From assembly GCA_027704905.1 (NCBI GenBank), contig CM051005.1, forward strand, positions 28,081,119 through 28,145,118: a DNA stretch of 64,000 nucleotides, written 5' to 3'. The stretch's first letter is position 1, and every line of letters begins with the position of its first letter. The notes beneath the pieces are model-generated. The model worked only from the letters and a program-made list of their open reading frames with translations. It had not been told where the DNA came from and did not search any database. Both the position numbers and the translations under genes were made by a program. This stretch comes from Muraenolepis orangiensis (Eukaryota > Chordata > Actinopteri > Gadiformes > Muraenolepididae). This document shows, piece by piece, positions 12,301-21,535 of this stretch.

Positions 12301-14922
12301 CATTGACGTTACTGTGTCAGCTTCCGTGGTAGTAACAGTTTGCTGTGCTTGCTAGCTAGCGACCAACTTCATAAGGTGAATATTTTGTCTAAAAATGTCT
12401 GAAAAACGTAAAGGAGATGACAGCTCATCTGCAATCAAAAAGAAAATGAGGACCTACCTAGAGAGCTATCTTAACTTAGGTTTCATGGAGGGAACGGACA
12501 AAACCCGCCCAGAGTGTGTGATATGCAGAGAGAAGCTAGCCAACGACAGCATGAAACCCTGCAAAATGAAGAGACACCAACAGACCATGCACCCAGAAAC
12601 GGTCGGGCGTGATCGGGACTTTTTCATAAAGAAACAACAGTTTGTTAGGGCTGGCAGCGATGTACAGAAGGCCACCGAGGCCTCTTTTGAATGTGCACTT
12701 TTAAAAGCAAAGGCAAAGTCCGGGGGGGGGGGGGGCGCAAATTCCAACAGGAGTCATTTGGGGGGGCTCTGGGTGAAAAAGGTTGGGAACCCCTGCTCTA
12801 GAGGTCTGGATGTGTAGGAGCCTCTAGAGGTCTGGATGTGTAGGAGCCTCTAGAGGTCTGGATGTGTAGGAGCCTCTTCTTAGAGGTCTGGATGTGTAGG
12901 AGCCTCTTCTTAGAGGTCTGGATGTGTAGGAGCCTTCTAGAGGTCTGGATGTGTAGGAGCCTCTTCTTAGAGGTCTGGATGTGTAGGAGCCTCTTCTTAG
13001 AGGTCTGGATGTGTAGGAGCCTCTAGAGGTCTGGATGTGTAGGAGCCTCTAGAGGTCTGGATGTGTAGGAGCCTCTTCTTAGAGGTCTGGATGTGTAGGA
13101 GCCTCTAGAGGTCTGGATGTGTAGGAGCCTCTAGAGGTCTGGATGTGTAGGAGCCTCTTCTTAGAGGTCTGGATGTGTAGGAGCCTCTTCTTAGAGGTCT
13201 GGATGTGTAGGAGCCTCTTCTTAGAGGTCTGGATGTGTAGGAGCCTCTTCTTAGAGGTTCTTGATGACTCCTCCCCTAGGCCCTCAGTGACATTCAGATC
13301 GCGGTGAAGATGGTCCAGTCCAGCACCAGCGGTGATGAGCATCCTCTGGACAGACAGTACCAGTCCCTCCACTGCCAGCTGCAGCCTCTGGACACCAGCT
13401 CCAACGAGTACCAGGTACTGTTGTACCCCCTGGCCCACCATGGGGTACCAGGTCCACCAGGAGCTCTGGTCCGGTTGGACCTGGTCCTGGTGGTTCCTTG
13501 TTGAGTAGCCCTCCATCTTACATCAGGGCGGACCCTCCTGTGTGGGAAGGGGCTGGTAATGGCTGATCAACATAAAACCATAGTTGTAAAACCCCACCTA
13601 TTGCATGGGACTTGGTAGAGGTTTTGGGCTACCAGGTAACAGCACTCAAACACTCTGGCTACACACCCCCCCCCCCCCCCCCCCCATCTTATTGGAGTGA
13701 GTGGGAGGGGCTTCTGCAAGACAGCGAATGCCTGAACAGCAATATAGCCCCGCCCCTCAATAAAAACTAAGTATCAAGTAGAAGTGGTCAAGTGGGCGGG
13801 GACTAGCTGAAACAGCAGGTTTGGTTTCCCTCCATGCCCCTTAATGTATGATGTGTGTGTGTGTGCTCCTCCAGGTGGTTTCCAGGTACCTCCAGAGCAC
13901 CCACGCCCCCACACACAGTGACTACACCATGAGCATCCTGGACATGTTCGCTGTGGACCGCCAGGGGGAGACCGACAAGTTCCTCTCCAAGATACACAAC
14001 AGGTAACACCCAACAACATGATCTTCAGTGTGTGTGTGTCTGATCTTCAGTGTGTGTGTGTGTGTCTGATCTTCAGTGTGTGTGTGTGTCTGATCTTCAG
14101 TGTGTGTGTGTCTGATCTTCAGTGTGTGTGTGTGTGTGTGTCTGATCTTCAGTGTGTGTGTGTGTGTGTGTGTCTGATCTTCAGTGTGTGTGTGTGTGTG
14201 TGTGTGTGTCTGATCTTCAGTGTGTGTGTCTGATCTTCAGTGTGTGTGTGTCTGATCTTCAGTGTGTGTGTGTGTCTGATCTTCAGTGTGTGTGTGTCTG
14301 ATCTTCAGTGTGTGTGTGTGTGTGTCTGATCTTCAGTGTGTGTGTGTGTGTGTGTGTGTGTGTCTGATCTTCAGTGTGTGTGTGTGTGTGTGTGTGTGTC
14401 TGATCTTCAGTGTGTGTGTCTGATCTTCAGTGTGTGTGTGTCTGATCTTCAGTGTGTGTGTGTCTGATCTTCAGTGTGTGTGTGTGTGTCTGATCTTCAG
14501 TGTGTGTGTGTGTCTGATCTTCAGTGTGTGTGTGTGTATGTGTGTCTGATCTTCTGTGTGTGTGTGTCTGATCTTCAGTGTGTGTGTGTCTGATCTTCAG
14601 TGTGTGTGTGTGTGTGTCTGATCTTCAGTGTGTGTGTGTGTTGATCTTCAGTGTGTGTGTGTGTCTGATCTTCAGTGTGTGTGTGTGTGTGTCTGATCTT
14701 CAGTGTGTGTGTGTGTGTGTCTGATCTTCTGTGTGTGTGTGTGTGTCTGATCTTCAGTGTGTGTGTGTGTGTCTGATCTTCAGTGTGTGTGTGTGTGTCT
14801 GATCTTCAGTGTGTGTGTGTCTGATCTTCTGTGTGTGTGTGTGTCTGATCTTCAGTGTGTGTGTGTCTGATCTTCTGTGTGTGTGTGTGTCTAATCTTCA
14901 GTGTGTGTGTGTGTGTCTGATA

Positions 14923-14961
<39 letters not shown>

Positions 14962-15222
14962 TGATCTTCAGTGTGTGTGTGTGTGTCTGATCTTCAGTGT
15001 GTGTGTGTCTGATCTTCAGTGTGTGTCTGATCTTCAGTGTGTGTGTGTGTGTGTGTGTCTCTGATCGTCAGTGTGTGTGTGTGTGTGTGTGTGTCTGATC
15101 TTCAGTGTGTGTCTGATCTTCAGTGTGTGTGTGTGTCTGATCTTCAGTGTGTGTGTGTGTGTCTGATCTTCAGTGTGTGTGTGTGTGTGTGTGTCTGATC
15201 GTCAGTGTGTGTGTGTCTGATC

Positions 15223-15254
<32 letters not shown>

Positions 15255-15392
15255 CTGATCTTCAGTGTGTGTGTGTCTGATCTTCAGTGTGTGTGTCTGA
15301 TCTTCTGTGTGTGTGTGGGTGTCTGATCTTCAGTGTGTGTGTGTGTGTGATCTTCAGTGTGTGTGTGTCTGATCTCCTGTGTGTCTGATCTC

Positions 15393-15425
<33 letters not shown>

Positions 15426-15957
15426 TGATCTCCAGTGTGTGTGTGTGTCTGATCTCCAGTGTGTGTGTGTCTGATCTTCAGTGTGTGTGTCTGATCTTCA
15501 GTGTGTGTGTGTGTGTGTCTGATCTTCAGTGTGTGTGTGTGTGTGTGTCTGATCTTCAGTGTGTGTGTGTGTCTGACTGATCTTCTGTGTGTGTGTGTGT
15601 GTGTGTGTGTGATCTTCAGTGTGTGTGTCTGATCTTCAGTATGTGTGTGTCTGATCTCCTGTGTGTGTGTGTGTGTGTCTGATCTCCAGTGTGTGTGTCT
15701 GATCTCCAGTGTGTGTGTGTGTGTCTGATCTTCAGTGTGTGTGTGTCTGATCTTCAGTGTGTGTGTGTGTGTGTGTGTCTCTGATCGTCAGTGTGTGTGT
15801 GTGTGTGTGTCTGATCTTCAGTGTGTGTCTGATCTTCAGTGTGTGTGTGTGTGTCTGATCTTCAGTGTGTGTGTGTGTCTGTGTGTGTGTGTGTGTGTGT
15901 GTCTGATCGTCAGTGTGTGTGTGTCTGATCTTCTGTGTGTGTGTGTGTGTCTGATCT

Positions 15958-15997
<40 letters not shown>

Positions 15998-18900
15998 TGA
16001 TCTTCAGTGTGTGTGTGTGTGTCTGATCTTCAGTGTGTGTGTGTCTGATCTTCTGTGTGTGTGTGTGTCTGATCTTCAGTGTGTGTGTGTCTGATCTTCA
16101 GTGTGTGTGTGTGTGTGTGTCTGATCTCCAGTGTGTGTGTGTCTGATCTCCAGTGTGTGTGTGTGTCTGATCTCCAGTGTGTGTGTGTGTGTGTCTGTCT
16201 GTGTGTGTCTGATCTTCAGTGTGTGTGTGTCTGATCTTCAGTGTGTGTGTGTGTCTGACTGATCTTCTGTGTGTGTGTGTGTGATCTTCAGTGTGTGTCT
16301 GATCTTCAGTATGTGTGTGTCTGATCTCCTGTGTGTGTGTGTGTCTGATCTCCAGTGTGTGTATGTGTGTGTGTCTGATCTCCAGTGTGTGTCTGATCTC
16401 CAGTGTGTGTGTGTGTCTGATCTCCAGTGTGTGTGTGTGTGTGTGTCTGATCTCCTGTGTGTGTGTGTGTGTGTGTGTCTGATCTCCTGTGTCTGTCTGA
16501 TCTCCAGTGTGTGTCTGATCTCCTGTGTGTGTGTGTGTGTCTGATCTCCTGTGTGTGTCTGATCTCCAGTGTGTGTGTCTGATCTCCAGTGTGTGTCTGA
16601 TCTCCAGTGTGTGTGTGTGTGTGTCTGATCTCCTGTGTGTGTGTCTGATCTCCAGTGTGTGTCTGATCTCCAGTGTGTTGTGTGTCCTGACAGGACTCTT
16701 CTGTGGCACGGCTCCCGTCTGACTAACTGGGTTGGGATTCTGAGCCGGGGCCTCCGGGTAGCCCCCCCCGAGGCCCCGGCCACGGGCTACATGGTCGGTA
16801 CCCCTTGGCGTGTTGATGTGTTGAGATCAGTTCTCTGTTTCGTTGTACTCACCTGTACCTGGTGTTGTTGTTGTTGTTGTTGTTGTTGTTGATGTGGTGG
16901 TCAGTTCGGTAAGGGCATCTACTTCGCCGACATGTCGTCCAAGAGCGCCAACTACTGCTTCACCAGCCAGCGTAACAACATCGGCCTGCTGCTGCTGAGC
17001 GAGGTGGGTGACCGGGGGGGGTGACCGGGGGGTGGGTGACCGGGGGGGTGGGTGACCAGGGGGGGGTGACGGGGGGGTGGGTGACCAGGGGGGGGTGACC
17101 GGGGGGTGGGTGACCGGGGGGGGTGACCGGGGGGTGGGTGACCGGGGGGGTGGGTGACCGGGGGGGGGTGACCGGGGGGTGGGTGACCGGGGGGGGTGAC
17201 CGGGGGGTGGGTGACCGGGGGGGGTGACCGGGGGGGGGGGTGACGGGGGGGTGGGTGACCGGGGGGGTGGGTGACCAGGGGGGGGTGACCGGGGGGTGGG
17301 TGACCAGGGGGGGTGACGGGGGGGTGACGGGGGGGGGGTGACCGGGGGGGGGTGGCCGGGGGGTGGGTGACGGGGGGCCTCTGCCCACCAGGGGATGGAC
17401 TATCATTCACACTGTATCCAGGTCAAGAAAGGACAGAGCACGTGTGTTTCCCACAGTGGATATATTATGTCTCTATCGTATGTCTGTCGTAGGTTAGTCC
17501 AGTAGCAGCAGTAATTGAATGTGCAGAAGTCAATCAGAGATGGCAATGAAGCTTGCAGTTTTTGCATAATTGAGGAGCAACACGGGTTTCTAAGCCGCTT
17601 ATACATTTCATAATGAGACGAGCACAGAAGAGTTCCAGTGTAACGTAAACCCCCTGGTGTTCTGACGGTTCAGCCTGTGCTGTCACAGCATGAGGGGAGC
17701 CAGGCTCCAACATCTGACTGCAGGCTTCTTTCTTTAAACCATGGATCCTGGACCCTGCTCTCCATGAGGGATCCCCTCAGTACCAACACATGGTTGTTGT
17801 GGTTGATTGTGTACCAGGTCGCCCTGGGAGACTGCAACGAGCTCCGGGACGCCGACTACGAGGCCCACAAACTCCCCAAGGGGAAGCACAGCACCAAGGG
17901 CCTGGGCCAGACGGAGCCCAACCCCAAGAACACCGACTGCCTGTGAGTCCTCTCTCCCCTCTCCTCTCTCCCCTCTCCTCTCTCCCCTCTCCTCTCTCCT
18001 CTCTGTCTGCCTGTGAGTCCTCTCTCCTCTCTCCTCTCTGTCTGCCTGTGAGTCCTCTCTCCTCTCGGTCTGCCTGTGAGTCCTCTCTCCTCTCTCCTCT
18101 CGGTCTGCCTGTGAGTCCTCTCTCCCCTCTCCTCTCTCCTCTCTGTCTGCCTGTGAGTCCTCTCTCCTCTCGGTCTGCCTGTGAGTCCTCTCTCCTCTCT
18201 GTCTGCCTGTGAGTCCTCTCTCCTCTCTGTCTGCCTGTGAGTCCTCTCTCCTCTCGGTCTGCCTGTGAGTCCTCTCTCCTCTCTGTCTGCCTGTGAGTCC
18301 TCTCTCCTCTCTGTCTGCCTGTGAGTCCTCTCTCCTCTCTGTCTGCCTGTGAGTCCTCTCTCCTCTCGGTCTGCCTGTGAGTCCTCTCTCCTCTCTGTCT
18401 GCCTGTGAGTCCTCTCTCCTCTCTCCCCTCTCCTCTCTCCTCTCTGTCTGCCTGTGAGTCCTCTCTCCTCTCTGTTGTACACACGTCAGGAGGAGGTGCA
18501 TTTTGAAGGGGTTTTCAGTAGATGTAGATGTGTTAGGTTCAGGTTTGTTACTAATGTTACTAAGTTAATACTAATGCTGCATTTAGTTAGATTAAACTTG
18601 CGTTCTATTGTCTTAAGATCAGCGGTAATTAGGTCAAATAACCAACATGGGTAAAAACAACAAGGATCTGTGTTTAGGTTCATTCTGCATCACAACTTCA
18701 GCATGAATCACAATCCAGGCCACATTAGCTTTGACGAAAACAAGTATAGAAAGGGAGATAAAACGATTACCACTTATAACCTTGTTGCTGGGCAGAAATC
18801 AATCCATAAATTGGTTTGCTGATAAATCAAGACTCTTTATGTGGTCCCTCCCTCCCTCCCTCCCTCAGGGACGGCGTCTCGGTGCCCATGGGCCCGGTGG

Positions 18901-19028
18901 TGAAGACGCGTGTGGGGCGGAACGAGGCCTACTCCCTCCTCTACAACGAGTTCATTGTGTACGACCCAGCTCAGGTCCGCATGCGCTTCCTGCTCCGGGT
19001 CCAGTTCAACTACTCCTCGCTGTGGTGA
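57..19028 (+). CDS. parp2: Poly(ADP-ribose) polymerase 2 (spliced, 16 coding exons)
   Basis: Nuclear ADP-ribosyltransferase that senses DNA breaks through its WGR domain and uses NAD+ to modify itself, histones and repair factors. Exons placed: 57-333, 430-657, 3410-3480, 6360-6410, 6879-6975, 8765-8840, 8932-9034, 9323-9476, 9710-9848, 10674-10737, 13280-13414, 13875-14002, 16694-16793, 16905-17003, 17818-17942, 18869-19028. All have GT donors and AG acceptors, phases agree throughout, and the sum is 2007 nt (668 aa plus TGA). Domain order: WWE-like (about 1-90, VWQWQGDEGQWE), Glu/Pro-rich linker with a KKRR basic patch (93-168), WGR (about 185-300, VWLRWGRVGK), helical regulatory domain (about 310-445), catalytic domain (about 450-668). 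Catalytic H513 (LLWHGSR), Y547 (GKGIYFAD) and E643 (YNEFIVYDP) are all present. The WGR-to-C-terminus part matches vertebrate PARP2 closely. The start at 57 is the first in-frame Met after a TGA at 51-53; an upstream exon outside the window cannot be excluded. The WWE part is unlike mammalian PARP2. Confidence 0.95.
430..657 (+). other. parp2: parp2 exon 2: acidic Glu/Pro repeat linker with basic NLS-like patch
   Basis: The exon encodes imperfect repeats of E-P-E-G-G-P / E-P-E-G-E-P from a GAGCCAGAGGGG coding repeat, then PKKRRGKVK (a plausible nuclear localisation and DNA-binding patch) and a Lys-rich tail. It is flanked by AG (428-429) and the GTAACT donor (658). The DNA repeat is likely length-polymorphic. 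The linker corresponds in position to the disordered N-terminus of PARP2. Confidence 0.75.
677..1225. repeat. G-rich minisatellite in parp2 intron 2
   Basis: About 20 monomers of the core TTAGACTTATGGCTCA joined by variable runs of 7-15 G. Two slightly divergent monomers read TTATGGCATGGGGGG. The many G-runs on the + (transcribed RNA) strand give strong G-quadruplex potential. The array starts 20 bases after the exon 2 donor. Confidence 0.95.
1226..1590. other. Unique parp2 intronic sequence, nothing recognised
   Basis: AT-leaning intron sequence between the G-rich minisatellite and the hAT remnant. I see no exon, RNA gene or repeat structure. Short open frames here lack codon character. Confidence 0.5.
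1600..2470 (-). pseudogene. Degenerate hAT-type transposase remnant
   Basis: On the minus strand, several frames carry the C-terminal hAT dimerisation signature in decayed form: ADPLSGK, then PSVPQLPLGEAL, then LKPEEVDRLFFLTRNVE just before a stop near 1600. In Ac-like transposases the matching order is D-PL-WW, then P-S-ER-FS, then LKPE-VD-L-FL. Upstream (higher coordinates) are fragments such as LAKHKLVTESS, interrupted by stops and frameshifts. I found no terminal inverted repeats, so the element's limits are unknown. It lies antisense in a parp2 intron. Confidence 0.5.
2422..2860 (-). mobile_element. L2-like LINE reverse-transcriptase fragment
   Basis: The minus-strand reading contains NTIVPSKL, LNTGAPQGCCLGPRLYSLY and VKFADDTTVIGLI. 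These are reverse-transcriptase motifs, including the catalytic F-A-D-D box. The same motifs recur in the copy at 7799-8404, so both belong to the same or a related L2/CR1-type family. The fragment is truncated at both ends and has no intact ORF. It abuts the hAT remnant, and the junction near 2440-2470 is unclear. Confidence 0.75.
2861..3409. other. parp2 intronic sequence with a short (AT)n
   Basis: No gene seen. It holds a small TA repeat at about 3293-3320 and the acceptor TTTTCCCAG before exon 3 at 3410. Confidence 0.5.
3481..6200. repeat. 52-bp minisatellite beginning exactly at the parp2 exon 3 donor
   Basis: About 50 head-to-tail copies of a 52-bp monomer (a 47-bp variant lacks CCCCT). 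The first monomer starts at the first intron base: exon end GGGCAAG then GTACTGGACAG. Every later monomer boundary reads ATCAAG-GTACTGG or ATCACG-GTACTGG, so the CAAG-GTACTG donor context is repeated through the intron. Near the 3' end the variants diverge (ACAGGG, CACCACTA). Blocks of several monomers repeat as higher-order units (compare 3560-4560 with 4700-5470). Confidence 0.97.
6936..7797. repeat. Exon-derived minisatellite at the parp2 exon 5 donor
   Basis: The last 40 bases of exon 5 (from GGCTCCAAGAACTACAGC to GGGGCAGAG) plus GTAG are repeated in tandem right after the splice donor at 6976, first as 42-43-bp copies. The array then changes to a 31-32-bp monomer (TTCATGACCTACAGCG plus TGGGGCTGAGGTGGGC) derived from the same piece. 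Early copies therefore carry a coding-like segment and a duplicate AGAG-GTAGG donor. Confidence 0.95.
7799..8404 (-). mobile_element. 5'-truncated L2-like LINE with 3' tail
   Basis: A 192-codon minus-strand open frame from 8404 includes DYSSAFNTIVPAKL, NMGAPQGCVLSPLLY, IIKFADDTTVMGL and LNVKKTKELIVDFRK, which are reverse-transcriptase palm and thumb motifs. Its low-coordinate (3') end, about 7799-7910, is nearly the same as 20812-20920: both have ATTGTCACTTC, ACACAAGTATAAAGCAGTG and ACCCGACGACAGACAGCAG. The sharp cut at about 8404 suggests the usual 5' truncation. No intact element. Confidence 0.85.
8520..8725. repeat. 15-bp minisatellite in parp2 intron 5
   Basis: About 14 copies of CCTAGTGTGCCTGTA and variants, just upstream of the exon 6 acceptor (CTTCTTCCACAG at 8753-8764). 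Confidence 0.9.
9849..10673. other. parp2 intron 9 with a dispersed-repeat fragment
   Basis: About 10080-10390 reads like a dispersed teleost repeat (TTTATTTGTCACATACATTC, then GCAGTGGGCAGCTA and GCCTTGCTCAAGGGCACCTC), a motif set I associate with LINE-derived tails in fish. I cannot assign the family. The rest is unique intron ending at the CTGTCCTGTAG acceptor. Confidence 0.4.
10738..11838. repeat. 34-bp minisatellite at the parp2 exon 10 donor
   Basis: About 32 copies of a monomer containing GCTGTTTGGGGTCTGTACTA then TATTAGAGGCAGAG. The exon ends CTGTTAGAG-GTGGGTGCTGTTTGGGG, so the first monomer begins about 6 bases into the intron. Each monomer contains TTAGAGG, resembling the exon/donor junction. 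Variants (GGCCGAG, TTTGGTGTC, TTTGGAGTC) form a higher-order block that is itself duplicated (about 10,860-11,160 and 11,140-11,460). Confidence 0.95.
12031..12795 (+). mobile_element. hAT (Buster-like) internally deleted element, 765 bp, with TSD
   Basis: Terminal inverted repeats: left CAGTGGTTCCCAACC, right GGTTGGGAACCCCTG (its complement with one mismatch). An 8-bp target-site duplication CTCTAGAG lies at 12023-12030 and 12796-12803. The site fits both the nnnTAnnn (Buster) and nTnnnnAn (Ac) hAT consensus. Inside are an AT-rich leader and the N-terminus of a BED-finger transposase (12395 onward). The frame runs into a G-run (about 12722-12735) and then the right end, so most of the transposase is deleted. 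The element cannot move by itself. Confidence 0.92.
12395..12817 (+). pseudogene. Truncated BED zinc-finger hAT transposase N-terminus
   Basis: The open frame starts MSEKRKGDD and contains a BED-like finger: C-V-I-C (PECVICREKL) and a KMKRH-x4-MH pair (C-x2-C plus H-x4-H). The basic N-terminus and the YLESYLNLGF segment resemble transposases from which ZBED/SCAND3-type genes derive. After about 108 codons the frame enters the deletion junction and the last residues come from the right terminus and flank. No catalytic D-D-E region remains. Confidence 0.8.
13415..13874. other. parp2 intron 11, no repeat array
   Basis: Unique intron sequence with a poly-C run at about 13668-13685. The acceptor is GCTCCTCCAG before exon 12 at 13875. 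Confidence 0.6.
14022..16680. repeat. Compound (TG)n / CTGATCTTCAG array filling parp2 intron 12
   Basis: A 2.6-kb array of (GT)4-14 blocks separated by CTGATCTTCAG, CTGATCTCCAG or CTGATCTTCTG spacers. It starts about 20 bases after the exon 12 donor and ends about 13 bases before exon 13, which carries the catalytic His. The spacers TCTTCAG and TCTCCAG resemble 3' splice sites, so the intron holds dozens of decoy acceptors. Spacer type drifts from TTCAG (left) to TCCAG/TCCTG (right). Confidence 0.97.
17004..17380. repeat. G-rich minisatellite starting at the parp2 exon 14 donor
   Basis: Tandem GTGGGTGACCGGGGGG and GTGACCGGGGGG units start at the first intron base (exon end GAGCGAG, donor GTGGGTGACC). 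The donor hexamer GTGGGT recurs in many units. Strong G-quadruplex potential on the RNA strand. Long frames on either strand here are repeat artefacts. Confidence 0.95.
17381..17817. other. Rest of parp2 intron 14
   Basis: Unique sequence up to the GTGTACCAG acceptor. No further feature seen. Confidence 0.5.
17935..18475. repeat. 27-bp pyrimidine minisatellite carrying the parp2 exon 15 donor
   Basis: The exon ends ACTGCCT with donor GTGAGTCC. The following array repeats CTGCCTGTGAGTCCTCTCTC plus CTCTCGGT or CTCTCTGT about 17 times. Each monomer therefore repeats six exon bases and the complete strong GTGAGT donor. TCTCCCC sub-repeats are interspersed. Confidence 0.96.
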
Positions 19029-19600
19029 GCCAGCAGGTCTCAGCCCACACGCATCCTGACTGGACCCTGGATCCTGACTTAGCTCGTTGTTAGCGAGCGA
19101 ATGCTAGAACATGGGTTGGTTCTTTTGTTGTGATGTTCATAAACGCAACAGTTAAGCTGTAGCATAATATGGTAAAAACAAGCAAAGAAAACACATTAGA
19201 TTTAAATAGCTGCTAATGATATTTGATTGTTTTATTGGTTCCTCAGACTCTCTTCTTTGGCAGAGGAACACAAACGCTAATTTCACTGGTTCCTCAGCTA
19301 CTTATTTCATAGTTTCAAGATTCATTTTCAGGGACTGCCTGGCTAAGCAATCTATCAGTTAATTTGTTAAAAATATTCAAAATGGGGACAGTATGAATTC
19401 TATAAAGGCAAACTACACACACTGTTACTTTAAATGTTCTATCAACCAGCTTGGCCTTCTTTTATAAAAACACGTGTCATATGGCTCCTTTATTGTTGAT
19501 GTTTACAACACTGTTTGTTTATAGAATTTGTCACTCTTTTGTATGTTGTACATATGTTTATTCTTAAGTAATAAACTGGATTGTTGATGGCATGTATGCA
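19029..19600 (+). terminator. parp2: parp2 3'UTR with candidate poly(A) signal
   Basis: After the TGA (19026-19028) the first canonical AATAAA on the + strand is at 19570-19575, which would give a 3'UTR of about 560 nt. No splice signals or other coding potential were noticed. The signal is the best candidate only; use is not shown by the sequence. Confidence 0.5.
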
Positions 19601-20811
19601 ATTATTTTTTCTTTTGTTCCATTTATGAAGGGTGCAGTAAGTGTGATTTGAGAGTTGTAAAAGAGAGCTAGTGGTGATGATGGAGGAGGTGGCTTCCCCA
19701 AACCAATCAGGGAGGAGATGGCCTGCTGATTGGTTAGAAATGGATGTCTTAAATTTAGTCTCACAGAGACGGGCGCCAGGACAGATATTCATAGAGCATT
19801 TCACTCACAAACAGCTGGCGGATGGCAATGGCATTTCTAACAGATTGCACTCAAATGATAGATCTTAACTCTTACCTACAGCACCTCAACCATCACCTCC
19901 AGGTTACCACAGAGCCCCAATGGAACACCGACATGGGCTGAAAGGCTCTCTCCACGAGCCACATAATGTCGACTAAATCTGGTCAATATTGGTATTACGA
20001 TAATGGAGGGCGCAGCACGCTTTCATGTTTCAACGATTAGCGTGACGGAGCCTCAGTTGAGCTCACGTTGTGAGTGCAGCGAGGTGCCGTTTCCCTGCAG
20101 GTGTGTTTCTGGAGGTAGACCTGCATGCATCGCGTTATTTTACACCAAACAATACCAGCATAGAGCCCCCAGTGAGTGCCCCCCCCACCCCATGGAGTTG
20201 GTGCTCTGTGTGGGACCTAGAAAACCAGTGCAGCACATCAGATATATCGTCTCTGATGTGTGTGAAAAAACAGATGGATGGGAACAGACCTCAATCCCTC
20301 AGCGGCCATATTGGTGAGTTGGGGTGTGACCCTTCTAGAATCGGAGGTCGAAGGTTCCCCCACAAAATGGACCAATAGGACCTCCAGGTGAAGAGGTCTT
20401 TGTGTCCATCAGATGGACAGATGGATGGACACTCATCTCTGAGATCACTGTGAGATGACTTGTGGTCCGTGGTGGTGGAGTGTACACACTGGTCTGGTAG
20501 TGGGCTGCCACAGAACACTGAATTACTGAATTACAGTATTGATTTAAACAAGCTAAAATAAATGAGTTGTATCGTTTGTGTCATATATTATATCATCCCA
20601 ATATGTGTTCCAAGTTCTGCATTAAGTTACATCTAGGCTTATTGGTACTACATATAACAAGAAGAAGGACCTGACATAGGAAACATATCTACATCATAAA
20701 GTGTCTTAATAGGCCTATTTTAATATAATTTGATGCATGTTAATTTATAGAAAACAAAGTCTCCAGCAGCACATTCATAGAGCAGAACTCAGCCTCCCAA
20801 TAAAGATAAAG
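19601..20811. other. Intergenic DNA, no feature recognised
   Basis: Mixed-composition sequence with short open frames on both strands that lack codon character or recognisable domains. No RNA gene noticed. Confidence 0.45.
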
Positions 20812-21350
20812 ACAGTCAAGTCCAGTTTATTGTCACTTCAAAGTTTACACAAGTATAAAGCAGTGAGGGAAAATCTTATGTGAATACCCGACGACAGACA
20901 GCAGTTAGAAAAATTAGATAAAATAAAAACAGAATAGAATAAAAGAAAGAAGTTTAAAAAAAGTACAAAACTGTATAAAGGTAAATATATAAAATAAAAA
21001 TGCAATTTATAAAATGCAATATATCGGCATAGAAAAAGAGCAATATGCATATATAAATCAATGTAATCAAATATACATTGTTATATGCTATAGGCCCTTG
21101 TTCAGCAGCCTGATGGCCTGACTGTGGAAGCTGTCTCTGAGTCTATTTGATACCACTTGGTACTGCGGTATCGCCTGCCTGACGGTAACAGTGAGTACAG
21201 TGCGTGGCTGGGGTGGGCAATGGCTTTTATGATGCGTTTGGCCTTGGCCATGCACCGCTGGTTGTATATATCCAGGAGGGAGGGGAGCTCACCTCCAACC
21301 ATATATATATGCTGGGCCGTCCGCACCACCACCCAATTAGGCTATCTGTG
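20812..21350 (-). mobile_element. L2-like LINE 3' end
   Basis: The minus-strand frame from 21332 reads RRYRSTK-type residues after HPSHALYSLLPSGRRYR and ends in a stop near 21102, the typical end of fish L2-type ORF2 proteins. The following 3'UTR/tail at 20812-20920 matches the tail of the 7799-8404 copy. The copy is 5'-truncated and contains a TATATATA stretch. Confidence 0.75.
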
Positions 21351-21535
21351 AGGAGGAGGCCTTCCAGAGACATGAAGGTTTCACTCCTCTTGAGTCTACA
21401 ACCTCTCAGTGTTCCTAAACTACTCATTCTATTCAGTATTAGAACACATTTGACTCACATTACATTCTCCTCCGTTGTGTGAATCATTCCCTCTTGGATA
21501 GAGAGTCCTGCTAGAGACCCTCCCCAGGAGGGGAT

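Larger units (their letters stand above)
11944..13258. repeat. 26/30-bp minisatellite interrupted by a hAT element
   Basis: Monomers TCTGGATGTGTAGGAGCCTC followed by TAGAGG or TTCTTAGAGG occur at 11944-12022 and 12804-13258. The hAT derivative (12031-12795) sits between them. The array ends just before the exon 11 acceptor (CTCCCCTAG at 13271-13279). Confidence 0.93.

Noticed and set aside
17734..18501. 255-codon minus-strand frame rich in RTHRQTERRED
   Set aside because: It is the complement of the 27-bp donor-carrying minisatellite plus exon 15 antisense; the frame is open only because the unit length is a multiple of 3.
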